A stretch of DNA of 64,000 nt from NCBI GenBank assembly GCA_030512335.1, contig JAULSU010000002.1:682001-746000 (forward strand), given 5' to 3'. Source of the DNA: Immersiella caudata (lineage: Eukaryota; Ascomycota; Sordariomycetes; Sordariales; Lasiosphaeriaceae). The position numbers were made by a program, and so were the translations under genes. Positions 42,852-54,906 of the stretch are shown in pieces. The notes under the pieces were generated by a model. The model saw only the letters and a list, made by a program, of their open reading frames with translations. It was not told the origin of the DNA and did no database searches. The stretch's first letter is position 1. Every line of letters starts with the position of its first letter.

Positions 42852-44219
42852 TCAACCCAGTTTCTGCTTCTTATTCGGCGGTGGAGTCCTCGCGAGCAAG
42901 CCTCTCCACTCTGGCCCATACTTGGGCGGTTGCCCATTGACTCCGAAAAGCTTAGCCTGATAATCGCGGTAGTCTTTCTGCTTCTTGGCCTTCCCTTCAC
43001 GCATCTTGAACACCTCTGCCCAGTCCGCAGCGGACAGATTCGGCTCCGACTGCGCATTGTTGTCGCGCTGGGCGATCAGCCGGTCAAGCTGCTTGCGGCG
43101 CCTCTTACGGTCATCGTCCGGTTCGATTTCTATTCCGACTGTTGGTGTAACTTGCTCGCCTTTGTCGTTGCATAGCCAATGCGGGATGCCGTTTGGTGGT
43201 ATGGGAGGTGTATTGTTCCACGGAGCGGGGATTGATCTGTTTCGGGGGCCTTCGCCTCGTTGCCAGAGGGTGTGGATGAGATGCTTTTTGTCCAGATGGG
43301 CTTGGAAGGCCTCTTCGTCTGGTAGATGGAGCGGTTCGGGGTGTTTTGATGGACAGTCACCCCATTTGCATGTGCCAGTGCTGCCGTGGACGTAGAGGAT
43401 GTGTGCTCTGAGGGTTTCGTAGTTTTGGAGTTGCGCTGGGCACCGCTCCCACTCGCAGGGAAAGATGGGAAACTTTGGGTTGCTCTGAAGGTATATTTGG
43501 CGAGCGGTGAGAGACGGGGCTTTGGGAGGACGGCCTCTGCGTTTAGCTTCGCCTGGAACCTTTTGGGGTTTCGGCTTGGGTGGGCGTGATGATCCTCCGT
43601 TCATGCTTGTATAAGGGCCGCTACCTAGTCTCCATCCAACAGGTCGGCCGCGCTTCTTGGGCTGCGGAGTAATAGTCTGCTGGGGGCCGGTGACGGTTGG
43701 GATGGCGAAGGGAGCGGGTTTGGGATCGTAAGCGTACCCTACACCCGAATGCTGAGAAGAGATGCCGCCTGGACCTCTTTTAGGTTGTGGTTTTATATCG
43801 GATGTGATGAGAATATCCTCATCGGCAATGGCGACCGAGGTGTATTCGTTTTTGTGGGGAGTGGACTGCAGAACCACCGCAACCCTCTTGGCTGTCCCTA
43901 ATGAAGGCTGTGACGGGGAGTTTTTAGATGGTTGTGATGGCTGGGCGCTGGATGTCCTCTCCGACAGCTCGGAAAGGCCTGCGAAAGGTTGGCTAGGCCG
44001 CAATGAACCAAACGTGGTTACATTGAGAGTTTCTTCTTCTTCTTCTGAGTACTCCTCCCCCAGCTTGTCGCCCCACTCATCCTGGCCCGACAACTCATGA
44101 TGGCTGGTTGGTTGGTCAAGGGCACCATCGGAACAAGACCCTAGCTGTTCATCAATGCTCCCTGCGGCATGAGAATTCCCAGACGGATACCCGTCGTCGT
44201 ATCCTGGATCGTATGGCAT
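42852..44219 (-). CDS. AT-hook and C2H2 zinc-finger DNA-binding protein
   Basis: Probably a nuclear DNA- or chromatin-binding protein, 455 residues, single exon. An acidic N-terminus (EEYSEEEEE at about 56-64) is followed by two AT-hooks, KKRGRP at 188-193 and KRRGRP at 226-231. Two C2H2-like fingers follow: Cys255, Cys260, His273, His278 and Cys284, Cys289, His308, His313. The second has a long Cys-His spacing. The C-terminus is basic (RKRRRKQLDRL; PPPNKKQKL) with a possible nuclear signal. The N-terminus was placed at the first ATG (MPYDPGYDDG). I do not recognise a named orthologue; target genes are unknown. Confidence 0.85.
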   Translation of the reverse strand: MPYDPGYDDGYPSGNSHAAGSIDEQLGSCSDGALDQPTSHHELSGQDEWGDKLGEEYSEEEEETLNVTTFGSLRPSQPFAGLSELSERTSSAQPSQPSKNSPSQPSLGTAKRVAVVLQSTPHKNEYTSVAIADEDILITSDIKPQPKRGPGGISSQHSGVGYAYDPKPAPFAIPTVTGPQQTITPQPKKRGRPVGWRLGSGPYTSMNGGSSRPPKPKPQKVPGEAKRRGRPPKAPSLTARQIYLQSNPKFPIFPCEWERCPAQLQNYETLRAHILYVHGSTGTCKWGDCPSKHPEPLHLPDEEAFQAHLDKKHLIHTLWQRGEGPRNRSIPAPWNNTPPIPPNGIPHWLCNDKGEQVTPTVGIEIEPDDDRKRRRKQLDRLIAQRDNNAQSEPNLSAADWAEVFKMREGKAKKQKDYRDYQAKLFGVNGQPPKYGPEWRGLLARTPPPNKKQKLG

Positions 44220-46898
44220 GGTCTCTGGGTTTGACTTTGGGCCTCTTTGTTGCTGGTCCAGGCGGGGGAAGGGACGTGTTGCTCCCAGCCTGAGAGCTTG
44301 CTCATCCCGGACGGTGTGGAATTTCGGTCCTTCCTAAAGAAAAAATACCAATTAGGTCATAATAAGAATTTCCCAGCTCAGAAATACGCCAAATAAGTGT
44401 GCCATTGACATTTTGTGTCGAAGCGGCTAGGCGTGGACTCTTTTTCCCAAGCCACCAGACCTGGGGACGGAAGACGCGACTTCGACGTGGTTGAAGTGGA
44501 CAGGGGCCAAAGGTGTTTGAGACCCACTAACTGCGCACAGGCCATAAAACTTGGCTACGTCAAGCCCCGCAAACACCCAGGTCCACCCAATCATGCTCGC
44601 TTCCACAATGGAAGGAATGACCTCTCTTCGTGATGTTCAATCTTTCCATCAAAATTGATCTGGCAACCAAGCCAGAATGCTCATGCTCGGAGAGCTCGGG
44701 GACGAAAGCGGGCGAAAATAAAGATGCCTTCAACTCGGCGCACTCCAGGTATTTACACGTCTTCCCAGATCATGACAGGAAGCGAACCCGCATGGTTATT
44801 GACGCCTCAGACTTGTGATTCACTGTCCTTCCACATCCATGGAAGGATTGGGCTCGTGGCAATGTTGTGCCTGCCGTGAGCAATGATGTTGAGGAGCGCA
44901 ATTTGGGCAGGAAAAAGCATGTTCTTCCGGACCTTTATTTCCTTGCCCCAAATTTACTCATTGCGTACCCTGCAGCTGGGCTATTAGCTCGATACCCTAG
45001 ACCGGGCTGTCCCGCCTACCCAGAAAGGGTTACGATTTCACCTGCTCAAAATTCTCTCGCAAAGGGTCTGAAATATGTTGGGGATCTCGGGGCACGGCCC
45101 TCGGCCAAATACATCAAAGCTTCCACGCGGTCATTCCTCTAACCGCAGGTTGGTTGGGCTGAGATCCGACGACGACGAGTTTCTTGGCGGCGTACTTTCC
45201 TTGGATGCCTCTTCCTCCACGAGATCCCCAGTCTTCCAACCTCACCGCTCTTCGGCTCCGGAGCTTGTTGGATACAGCCAGAAAGCTTCATCCCATGCCC
45301 TCCAATATTCATCAACAGCATTTGCGGCCCCCTGGACACTTGAACAGTCCCTCGCACGGGGTCTTGGATAGAAGCCGCGCCCGTAGAGCCCAGCGATGGT
45401 TTGCCAGATACGTACCGATCTTATGACCGTTTTCAGCAACACATAATCTACTTCTGCAGCGCAGAGTATTCGCCGTCGGAATTGCTCTCGTGATGTCCCC
45501 GACACATCAAAGGGGTAACAATCGTCTCAGACCATTCATGTCACTCAAGACCCCCAAGCTAGTTTTGGAACATGGGCTCTACTTCGGTAGCCAAAACTAT
45601 ACGTGCTTCCTTCTCAAACCATCGGAAATGGCGCTAAACCGTTGAAGATCGACTGCTTCTCCCCCATCCGTGCCTCTCCTCCATCCAGAGCACCAGATCC
45701 AGAGATCTGCGTTACCTGTGGGTGTGACTACGCACTTGTGTGTTCTGACTTGGGAACCGGCACATGGCAGTAACTGACAGCGAGGGGATGGCACCCCTAG
45801 AGTCGATGAGGCGGGTCAAACTAAATAGGCATTTCACCACTTTCACTCACCCACCCATAGCACATGGATGACGACAATTCCCGTACATCAAGAAGGCTTG
45901 ACCAGGTTCACCGAAGCTGCCTCTCGAACCCCGGCCCAACTAAAACCCGGGAACTGTGCGGTCCCACGCCTTCGACACACGTCAAGCCTGGTGTGAGTTT
46001 ACCTCGCCTAGGAAGCCAACCCTATGGACAAGGATCGAGTCTTGTGGTACCTTCGTTCGTGTATCCATCGAGCCAGTGGCCACAAACATCAGAAATCAGA
46101 AGTAAATGTTTTTCAAAGTCTGTCGTCCTTCCCAGTCGCCTGTCTTTGTTATGAGGCCATGCTCCTCTGCCTGTCATCCAGACCGAGGTCCACCTATCCA
46201 CCGGGAGAGTGTCTAGAAGAGGCCAGTAGCTAAATAGGAGGAGAGAATCACGAACCACTACAGCTAGGCTATCGGCGCAGCCTGCCTGCTTATGCTATGC
46301 ATAACTAGATTAAAGTGGGTTCCCCTGCCCTATCTACATGGCTAGGAGTGCTTGGAGAGCGAATTGTAAAATACACAACTGGTTTTATTGCTAGCCCAAT
46401 GCTCCTTCACGCTACTGTTCCATTCCACTCCAATACGCCTTAAGAGATCTTATAGTGGTGTAGCGGAGAATTTAATGCCCTGGCTGTTAAAAAACAGAGT
46501 CCCGATGTATGCTTTTCATGGCTAATTTGGTTTGCTAAAAGGCCCTGTCAAATCTCTCCCAAGGTATCGAGCTATTGAACAAACCAGTGTTGGAGTGTAG
46601 GAGTGCAGTTTGGCCAATGTCACGATGTTCCAAACAACTCCTCTAGGGCAGAAAACTCGAGGTTCCGCCATCGATCCAGCTGGTCGGCCTCATTCCCGCA
46701 TCTGAACGACACCAACCCGCCCTCGAAGTGGACCAGCCCGATTGCATCACTTCGAGACAAGCAGTTCCAGTGATTCATAATGCTCGTGACATCTCGACAT
46801 TCTCTCTGCGAAAACAGTGGAAGGTGGTTCACCTCCGCCCTACTCCCTTGCTTAAAAGCAGAAGTCGAACATCTGCAAGCAACAAGCAAACAGCAAAT
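44220..46898. other. intergenic with a TA-rich degenerate patch
   Basis: No gene recognised. Around 46255-46600 the sequence is AT-rich with TAG/TAA words in all frames, compatible with a decayed transposon. The family cannot be assigned. Confidence 0.4.
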
Positions 46899-46972
46899 GG
46901 TCGAGTGGTGTAGTTGGTTATCACGTCAGTCTAACACACTGAAGGTCCCCGGATCGAACCCGGGCTTGATCA
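46899..46972 (+). tRNA. tRNA-Val(AAC): tRNA-Val (AAC)
   Basis: The acceptor GGTCGAG pairs with CTTGATC (two G-T pairs). The D arm is GGTGTAGTTGGTTATC. The anticodon stem TCAGT/ACTGA has loop CTAACAC (anticodon AAC). The T arm is CCCGGATCGAACCCGGG. It is 74 nt without an intron. Confidence 0.96.
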
Positions 46973-49652
46973 ACGCTTCGGGTCTTCTGAGTCAAACCCC
47001 CCCTTTTTTGGCCTGTGGCGGATGGTTGGTGGGCTGGTGTGGGGGCTTGTTCCCATTCCTCCACCCACGATGGGGCTCGAGCTGGTGGGGTCCCGTCTCC
47101 GGCGGGAAGAAAGGCGGCCTGCCGATACGGCATGGGTTTAGTTTGTGTCGGTGAGTTCACCGCTGGTCCGAGTCCGTCGCCAGCTCACCGCCGGCTCACC
47201 TTGTCGCCTGCTCGAGCAACACAAGATGGCGTGTTTGCTAGACACTCGAGCCAGCTTACGGCCCGGCGCGAAAAGACATGTTTCAGATCTGTCAAACATA
47301 CAGAGCTGGAAATAGGAATAGGCAGGTGCCGATGTCAAGACTTTTTCACCCCTGGGCCTTTGTAGTGTATATTTTCGTCCCGTTCTCCCGATCAATCTAT
47401 CGGCGGGTGGCTTGCCGAGGAGTCTGACAGCCGCACAGACGAGAACCCGTAAACTCCCATCCACACCAGATATCAGCAATCATGTTGTGGGACCGCCGCG
47501 AATGGCAGATAGAGGAGTTAAGCTGTCGTCCTCCCAGCCAGGCCAAACATCGCCCACCAACTGCCAGACTGGCAAACCGAAACGAGGAAGGGTACCTGCA
47601 GCAAACTGATAGCACTTGCATGACCAAGAAGCCGCTGACGGCTCGGGTTGGCTGGAAGAGACGCAAGAAAGGGAACGAAAAATCTCTCATGGCTGAATTG
47701 TAGAAATGGTTCGCTGAAAGGGAGCTTTGCAGATGAGTTGCAGGCCTGAGAATCCGAAGGACTGTCGTGGCATGCGCTGGTTGCAAGTCCAGCGTTGTTG
47801 ACGTTGGGCGTTTCATTCACCAAGACCTGGTGATTCACCACCCAATGGTGAGGCCTAGTACGCTGACAGCAAACGCCCGGTCATTGGGGGCACTGGCTCA
47901 TGGTGACCAATGATAGGTGCCTCGATGGCAGGCGTAATCAAATACCTCGTGGGCAGCGACAGGATGTACTGGATGAAGATTCTTCACGAGTGAAGATGAG
48001 TCTAGAGCTCCCCGGTAGTCGTGTCAACACAGGCGGTCGTGGCGGGGGCTGGATATTGCTTCATTATTTTCGTCGAATTCTCTTCCCCGGGAGGCGTCTC
48101 GCTCGTCCCCGGAGCTGGTGGGGGCTCCACGTTCGGAATCCAGACCCAAGCTCCCGAGAAAGCTGGATGGAGCTCGAGGCGGGACGAGAGGCGGGAGTTC
48201 AAATTGCGGGGAGAGGTGGGCGACGACTCAACGGGAGTGGACGGCAGAGATGGGTAAATTGCCACATCAGATATTACTCCAATCACTTGGGCGTGGTGCT
48301 CCATTTCCAACTTCATGCCAAACAGGTCATTCCCCAACCTGTACCCAATGCGGACCATGGGTTTCCGTGCGATCACGCGCAGAGCAGCAGCAGGCGACGC
48401 GTTGCGGTGCAGCGGGGTCCAACGGCGGCCAGTGTTGCGATGCCCATCCTGCGGGTGCCCGCCAGCTCTTTGAGGAACATGTTTTCTGCTGGAGAGCCAC
48501 GGCGATCATCGGTTGGACGGGCCGCTGCATGCTCTGCGACAAGACTCCCGCCAGTTTGCTCCGTCGCCAGCGCCCTGTATCAAGGCAGCCGTGGGGAACC
48601 CGACGCGCTAGTTTCGCGATGAGAAGAAAACAAAAAGAGAGGAGGAGGGTAAAGAAAGAAACCCAGATGCGAAGCAAGCCCTCAGATTGGCGGGGCGAGA
48701 TTGGCTTACACCTCTGCGGGACGGGACGGTGGCTCGGTGTGAGTGGTGGACAGCAGAAACATTCGCCCAGAAAGGCAAGTGAAAGTACGGACGTACCGCA
48801 ACTTCCTGTTTCTCAGCGATGCTTCATGCCTTCCCCATTCAAACAGCTTCAGACCGACTGCTATACCTCTTTTCTGAGAAATGCGTCTCAGATACATCTG
48901 CGGGCTGCTCTGCCATTGCAACGGAAAGAGGAAGGATTCCCAATGCCGGAGACAGCTGGCTGCAAAGTTGATTGCCTGCAGCCAAGTGTGGCCGCCGTGC
49001 ATCCGTACCCCAGTCCATTTTTCGGGCGAGCTACATAGGCGATTTTTCTTCCAGCTGCCGGCCCCCAGACGGCCGAAGCGAGCCATGTCCATGTTCGTAC
49101 ACACCGCATCGACGGGAACTGGTTTGCTTGAAAGAACACTAGCTGCGTGCTAACATGGCAAGCGGCAGGCTGGCTCCATCAAGGCCGACCCCAAAATCCA
49201 ATAGTGGCGACCTTGATGTCGTCCGTTCATCTCCTTGGGAAGGCGGGACCCCCGCAACCACAATCAGAAGCGACTTGACTTGAATAATTAACCGCCCTCC
49301 CTCCCCACCTCGGGGGTTCTGGATGTCCAGACGAACCTGGTCTGGCCCTGCGGAAATATCCTCGACCCGTGTGTCTTTTGAGTCTCTCGCCTACTTATCT
49401 TTAAGCTTTGCTCCTCGCTTGCTTGTGGTGTCCACCAGATTAGCTACCTCGGCCAATTTCTTGCTGGAGCCAGCTGTTTGCACTACTAGTACAACCGATC
49501 GCCCCGGTGCCCGGCAGATCGGTCAAGCAGCTCCTCCCGGCGGGCAGGGACGACGAGCAGCATCTTCGCCCCAACACACCAGAACGCCAGGCCTTTCTTC
49601 GACGAAGAAGACGACTCAGGAAGGCGCGGAGAGTCAATGCCTGCACATCTCC
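46973..49652. other. intergenic, nothing recognised
   Basis: Contains the probable leader of the Rab GAP gene. The open frame 48118-49038 (plus) has no family features, and its composition resembles a chance frame in GC-rich DNA. Confidence 0.45.
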
Positions 49653-52600
49653 ATGGCGCCTCAGAGAATCTCCAGCGTGCGCCACAAGCCACGACCATCG
49701 GTGCGACTTGCCTGGGATGACTCGGGCCTGATCGCGGTCCGTTACGAGCAAACCAAACAGGCCGAGCCGCCGATCCCCCTTCCTCCGCCTAGGAATCCCC
49801 TGAGGACCGCAACGACATCAACAACGACGCCGGCACCAGCAGTGACACGTCGTCTCTCGACCACTGGTGCCGTAGTTCCCGTCACCATCATCCCGCCTCC
49901 CATTGCGCCGCCCCAAGAAGAGCATCCGCTCTTTCGCTCCCAGCTGCCCGCCTTGCCAGAGACGCAGACCGACGAGTGGAAGCGGGACTCAGGACTCGCG
50001 CCCTCCTCCTCTTCCGTCACACTCCGAGAGGAGTACGAGGACGACGTTGTGTACCAGAAGATCCTCGACGACATTGCCGACGCGCCGTCCATCTACTCTG
50101 GCGACGAGGAGCAGAGTCCCACCAGTGACGCGCCCTCTCCCATCTTTGATCACCCAGACCCGACTCCAGCCCCCCTTAACCTCCGCTCCGTACCACAATC
50201 CCCTGTGACACTACTTTCCCCTGCCGAGTCCTTGGGGCCTCTGCCTGTGCCGTCGCCAACGCCAACCAGGGCATCATCGCTGACTAGCAAGCTTGGCCTG
50301 GGGAAGTCATTCAGCATCCGGTCAGCCGGGAAGAGACGGCTGCAAAAGAAGACGCGTAGCGTGGATAACTTCCATTTCGACGCGGCAGTGTCGAAGGACA
50401 TGGACAGGGTAACATCCACGGATGCGGGGCCTTCGCCTAACGCACAGCGTCCGAAGTCGCCCCCACGCGCAGCACGGCCCATGGACTCCGCCAAGGACAA
50501 TGAAACCGCCAGGCAATCCCAGACCGTGGACTTGGATTTTACCCCTATCACGACCTCCATCCCGGAAGAGAGTCTCTGGGACGACTTCAACAGTCTCTCC
50601 TTCTCGAAGCGCGGAAGCCTCATGTTTGGCGGGAAGTCAGATCCTCTGGCCCTATTTTCGATGGCGCATCCTGGCGACAGCCCCGTAACACCCCCGCGAA
50701 GGGTGCCTCAGACCGCGACCAAAAAGGCGACCGACACAGTGCCGACAGCCTCGGCCGCAGCCACCGACCCCACCCCGGCCCCCAGCTCCGGGTCGGCAGT
50801 CGCGACGACGCGGAGCGATGACGCAACCCAAGACAAGCTCAGTACCCCCGTTGTCGAGAAGTCGCCGTCCGTGCCCAGCATCCGCGTCGTGTCGATGGAC
50901 GTAGAGAGGGAATCACAAAAGGTGAGATCGCTCTATGAATCCGGCGAGGGCCTGAATTGGCAGGATGGGGGGCGCGGCTCGTACTGCGAACGCCTCGAAC
51001 CTACAACAGAGGTCCCATCAGAAGAGGAAGAGAACGTCGTGTATGGTTTTTCCTTTGATCGCTCCAGTGTGTGTGGTGTGTGCTCCATGCTAACCGCAAC
51101 CGCGCCGGTATCTAGCGCCTCTCCTTCAGTAAAAACTCAGTCCGATTCACCACTCCCAGACGGCGACCCGTCACCCATTCGATCCTCGCCAGCTACTACA
51201 GCACGTCCGGACAGTTCGTCCTCGCCGCGACGAGATAGGTCGGGAAAGGGGCATGAGCGCGCCGGCGGGCTGGAGGACTGGGAGGACGTTGACGGGGACG
51301 ATGTGGACCGCTATGGATTCATCAACCAAAGGAGGCCAGGGTCCGCTACCACGGTTGAGACCACCGAACGGTCATCACAGTTGACGCCTAGTAAGAAGAG
51401 GAACGTTTTGACCAAGCGGCCAGGGTCCGCCTACTCGGGTTCGCCTTACGGGCTGCGACCGCCGAGCAGAAAGGTTTCGGCACGCTCACTGAATACTTTT
51501 GCATCTGAACTCTCGACTGCATCGCGGAGGTCGACACGATCATCCATTCGGTCTGCTACCAATCGGCTGCCGCACAATCGGGACCGGAGATGGATGGACG
51601 AAGCCAGCGACATGCTCGCGCTACAGCCCGGCTTGACCGATATTGCCGAGGAAACAAAGGAGGGGAAAACAGCCGAAACGATGAGGCGCAAGGAGGCAGA
51701 ACGGACTGAAAAGTGGAGAAAAATGGCCAAGGTCATCAAGCAGGGGGAGGACAATGGCCACGGCATGGACTTTGAATTCGACACGAAGAACCCGAAGCTC
51801 ATCGAACGGACGTGGAAGGGCATTCCCGACTGTTGGCGGGGTGCCGCGTGGCACTCTTTTCTTGTTAGCAGCGCGAAGAAGTGGAAGAGCACAGAGACGG
51901 ACGAGCAACTGATGGCGGAGTTTCGAAGACTACAGGACGTTTCGTCGCCAGATGACGTGCAAATCGACCTGGACGTACCCCGGACGATCAACGGCCACAT
52001 CATGTTTCGTAAGAGGTATCGCGGCGGACAGCGGTTGCTGTTCAGGGTTCTGCACGCCATCTCGCTGTACTTTCCCGAGACGGGCTACGTGCAGGGCATG
52101 GCCTCGCTGGCGGCGACGTTACTATGCTATTATGACGAGGAGCGATGTTTTGTCATGATGGCGCGGCTTTGGCGGTTCCGCGGCTTGGAGCGTCTCTACC
52201 AGCCAGGCTTCGCCGGGTTGATGACAACCCTTGGGGACTTTGAGAAGAGCTGGCTGGCTGGTAAGGACGTTGCCGACAAGCTTGTGAGTATATCTCTTGG
52301 GTTTAGGGGTGGGGCGGCATGCTGACGCATCGTTAGAACGAGCTCTCCATCGACGCCACAGCCTACGGAACGCGGTGGTACCTGACGCTCTTTAACCTAT
52401 CGATTCCCTTCCCGGCCCAACTCCGCGTTTGGGACGTGTTTATGCTTATGGGCGAATGTCCCCCTGAATCATCATCGACCACCGAGTCACCACCCTCCTC
52501 CCAGGGCGGTCAGAAAAAGACAGCGGAAAGCGGCAGCAGTAGCGGTCCCAAGCCGATGACACCTAACGGGCTGGACATCCTCCACGCGACTAGCGCAGCT

Positions 52601-52765
52601 CTCATCCATGCTCTCAGGGACGTGCTGTTGGATTCCGACTTCGAAAACGCCATGAAGGCGCTGACGGCCTGGATCCCTGTTAAAGACGAGGACCTGTTGA
52701 TGAAGGTGGCGAGGGCAGAGTGGAAAATACATCAGAACGGCAGCAAGAAGAAGGAGAAGATTTAG
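49653..52765 (+). CDS. TBC-domain Rab GTPase-activating protein
   Basis: Stimulates GTP hydrolysis by Rab GTPases in membrane traffic. Two exons, 49653-52283 and 52337-52765, spliced at CTT|GTGAGT..CGTTAG|AAC; 1019 residues. The first about 680 residues are disordered, rich in Pro/Ser/Thr, with possible phosphosites. The TBC domain spans about 720-1000. It has KGIPDCWRGAAWHSFL, the arginine finger in IDLDVPRT (about residue 773), the glutamine finger in YVQGMASL (about 812), and after the intron TAYGTRWYLTLFN and LRVWDVFMLMGE. Both catalytic fingers are intact. A Ser/Gly-rich insert interrupts the last third. The frame is open upstream to an ATG at 49323, but that extension is unlike the family, and MAPQRISSVRHKPRPSV is the likely start. 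The Rab target is not deducible. Confidence 0.9.
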
Positions 52766-53310
52766 CGGATCTGATCCGATCTGCTCTTTGCAGGGGAAAG
52801 GGGGGTGTTGTATTCTTTCGTTTCAAGTGGTGGTGTCTAGGATGGATGGATAGATGGAATGAGGTTCGAGCGAGCGTTTGATACCCTAAATTGGTTATTT
52901 CTTCCCTTTGTCACGGAGGAGATGTTGCGATGGGGCAGTACCGATACCTACTGCCTGACGTCGGAGACCTACTTGACTTTAATTCCCTTTGTTTTTCTAC
53001 TTCTGGTGGTGGGGAGAGGATAGAGGTTAGGGCGATGGATACACCTTGGTTTGGGGACGAGTCTGAACGAGATGAGCATGTAGGGAGGGATGGCACTTGT
53101 TTGGTTGGTTGCTTGGTTAGTTGTGGATTGATACCCTAGAAATGAGCAAGAGTCTTGAAATGTGTCTGCGATGTCCCTGACTTGCGTGGTCTTGTCATAC
53201 CGTCTTTGACGCAAGGTAGTTGCCACTGTCACAGGAATTTCCCCTTTCCTCTCGACAGAACTGGAGCTATCGTCGTGAGTGACGATTTCATAGCTCAACG
53301 ATATCAACAA
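52766..53310. other. intergenic, 3' of Rab GAP gene
   Basis: No gene recognised. Confidence 0.5.
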
Positions 53311-53392
53311 GGCGTGGTGGCAGAGTGGTCTAATGCGCAAGACTAGAAATCTTGTTCCTTCGGGAGCGTCTGTTCGAATCAGGCCCACGTCG
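53311..53392 (+). tRNA. tRNA-Ser(AGA): tRNA-Ser (AGA)
   Basis: The acceptor GGCGTGG pairs with CCACGTC. The anticodon stem CAAGA/TCTTG has loop CTAGAAA (anticodon AGA). The long variable arm TTCCTTCGGGAGC is typical of serine tRNAs. The T arm is GTCTGTTCGAATCAGGC. It is 82 nt and intronless. Confidence 0.93.
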
Positions 53393-54083
53393 ATATATTT
53401 TTGCTGTTGTTCATAGATGATGTGTGATGGGAACGCTGTTAACTTTTCTAGGCTGGAATGGAGGATCCACATGAGGGGAGTTCTTGGTGTGGATTCCATT
53501 GTGAGCTCCATTGAGCCAAGGCTGTGGTCGGGGTGTACCCTTCCTTTTGCTTCCATGAAGCTTTGGTGGGGGTGTGTGGGTATTGCTGCGCCAGTGGGTG
53601 AAGCACTTTGGATCTGAGATTGGCTTCTCCTTTTGCTGGGTTCGCGGTGGCGTTGAGTAGGTCTCGAGTTTGACTGCACTGTGCTGCCCCTGTCTGCGTT
53701 GCCGTGGTTTGAAGGCTGAGGAGCCCTCTTTACGGCGTACTGTATCAACTCGATCTTGAGTTCATTTACTCCCCCGTACCCATTCAGTCGCATTATGAGT
53801 CTGACGGAAGCCGTGCAAGGTGCCAGTTTTGTAGGTCCCTTACGTCCACTGGCAGCGTTGTATCTGACACCTTGATCCTCACACCATCTTCTTCTTCTTC
53901 TTCTTCTTCTTCTTCTTCTTCTTCTTCTTCTTCTTCTTCTTCTTCTTCTTCTTCTTCTTCCTCCTCTTCCTCTTCTCCTTGAAAGTACGCCAATCCTCCT
54001 CAGCTTCCAACTCCACAAGTGCGACCTCCATCTACCCAACCGGCACACATATCCCCGTTTCCACACCAAGATAACATCAGCAA
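53393..54083. other. spacer between two serine tRNA copies
   Basis: Holds a (TTC)25 microsatellite; no gene recognised. Confidence 0.6.
53887..53961 (+). repeat. (TTC)25 microsatellite
   Basis: Perfect TTC trinucleotide tract of about 25 units, followed by interrupted CCTCTTCC units. It lies between the serine tRNA copies. Confidence 0.96.
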
Positions 54084-54165
54084 GGCACAGTGGCAGAGTG
54101 GTCTAATGCGGTAGGCTCGAAATCTAGTCTCCTCGGAGGCGCCTCTTCAAATCAGGCCTGTGTCG
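54084..54165 (+). pseudogene. degenerate tRNA-Ser (CGA) copy
   Basis: Same length (82 nt) and layout as the tRNA-Ser at 53311. The acceptor GGCACAG pairs with CTGTGTC, and the loop CTCGAAA gives anticodon CGA. The anticodon stem has a G-G mismatch and a G-T pair. The T stem loses the conserved G53-C61 pair (C-C), which also spoils the internal promoter B box (CTTCAAATCA). It could still be weakly functional, but looks like a decaying gene. Confidence 0.7.
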
Positions 54166-54786
54166 AATCAACAAAGAGGGAGACTCCATCTCCCAGTTCA
54201 TTTTTTGCCCTTGCTTGCTTTGTTGTGGGTATGTGATGGGGAAGGGGTTGAGTTGGATCCACACTCAGCAGGGATGGATGGGGGTTTGGTTCTGCGTTGA
54301 GCGTTGGTTCTGCGGATACTCAGAACGCTCGAAGAAGGATTTTTGTGCTTGGGGGGCAGAAGAGGCTTTGGTCGGATGCTGATGATGCTTTAGCGTTGAG
54401 CAGGGGGGTTGCGCAGGAGGATATCGTTGATTCTTGAGTGCTCCGTCCTCGATTCGGGTGGTGCTTCTTGATGCACTTTAGCGGACTGCTGTTCCTGTCG
54501 AGAAACAGCAGTGCCCATCTTCTCCCACCTACTTGTTTGGCCACCTACTGAGACCGACAAGTTCTGTCTGTGACTGAACTTGGGGTTCAGCTCTGAGTCT
54601 ACGCCCAGACATTTATACCAATACGACAAGCCACGGGCAACAGAGAAAGCCGTCTGAACTACCAGCAGAGCTTACGTATTTCCGAGAGACGCAGTCGTCG
54701 GCAGGGGCAAAACCAAACCAAAAGCAACACAGAGAGAGAGAGGGAGAGAGGGGGGGGGGGGGGAGTTCTAGCAAAAAGGGGCAAAA
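54166..54786. other. spacer with GA and G tracts
   Basis: Contains an AG-rich tract (54731-54750) followed by about 13 G residues (to 54763). No gene recognised. Confidence 0.6.
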
Positions 54787-54906
54787 ACATACAACACCAG
54801 GGACTCGCTGGTCGTCAGCCGACCTAACTACTAGTCTGGCCCTCACTAGCTTATCTATGGGAGAGCGGACGGGATCCCGAGTTCTCCAGTGGGTATGGTT
54901 GAATGT
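54787..54906 (-). rRNA. 5S rRNA: 5S rRNA (possibly a variant copy)
   Basis: Exactly 120 nt on the minus strand. It begins ACATTCAACCATACCCACTG (canonical start ACATACGACC), continues with CGGGATCCCGTCCGCTCTCC and CTAGTAGTTAGGTCGGCTGA, and ends TCCCTGGTGTTGTATGT followed by a TTTT terminator. Differences from the usual fungal sequence are two changes near the 5' end, one extra base in GGTCGGCTGACGACC and GCGAGTCC for GCGAATCC. Dispersed single 5S genes are normal in these fungi. It may be a functional variant type or an early pseudogene. Confidence 0.85.

Noticed and set aside
48118..49038. 306-codon plus-strand frame
   Set aside because: No recognisable domain, composition of a chance frame in GC-rich DNA, competing frames on both strands.
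49323..49652. N-terminal extension of the Rab GAP
   Set aside because: The open frame is continuous, but the extra 110 residues have leader-like composition, and the family-like start is MAPQRISSV at 49653.
52969..54069. 366-codon minus-strand frame with a long Arg run
   Set aside because: It is created by the (TTC)25 microsatellite and overlaps a tRNA gene on the other strand; no family similarity.
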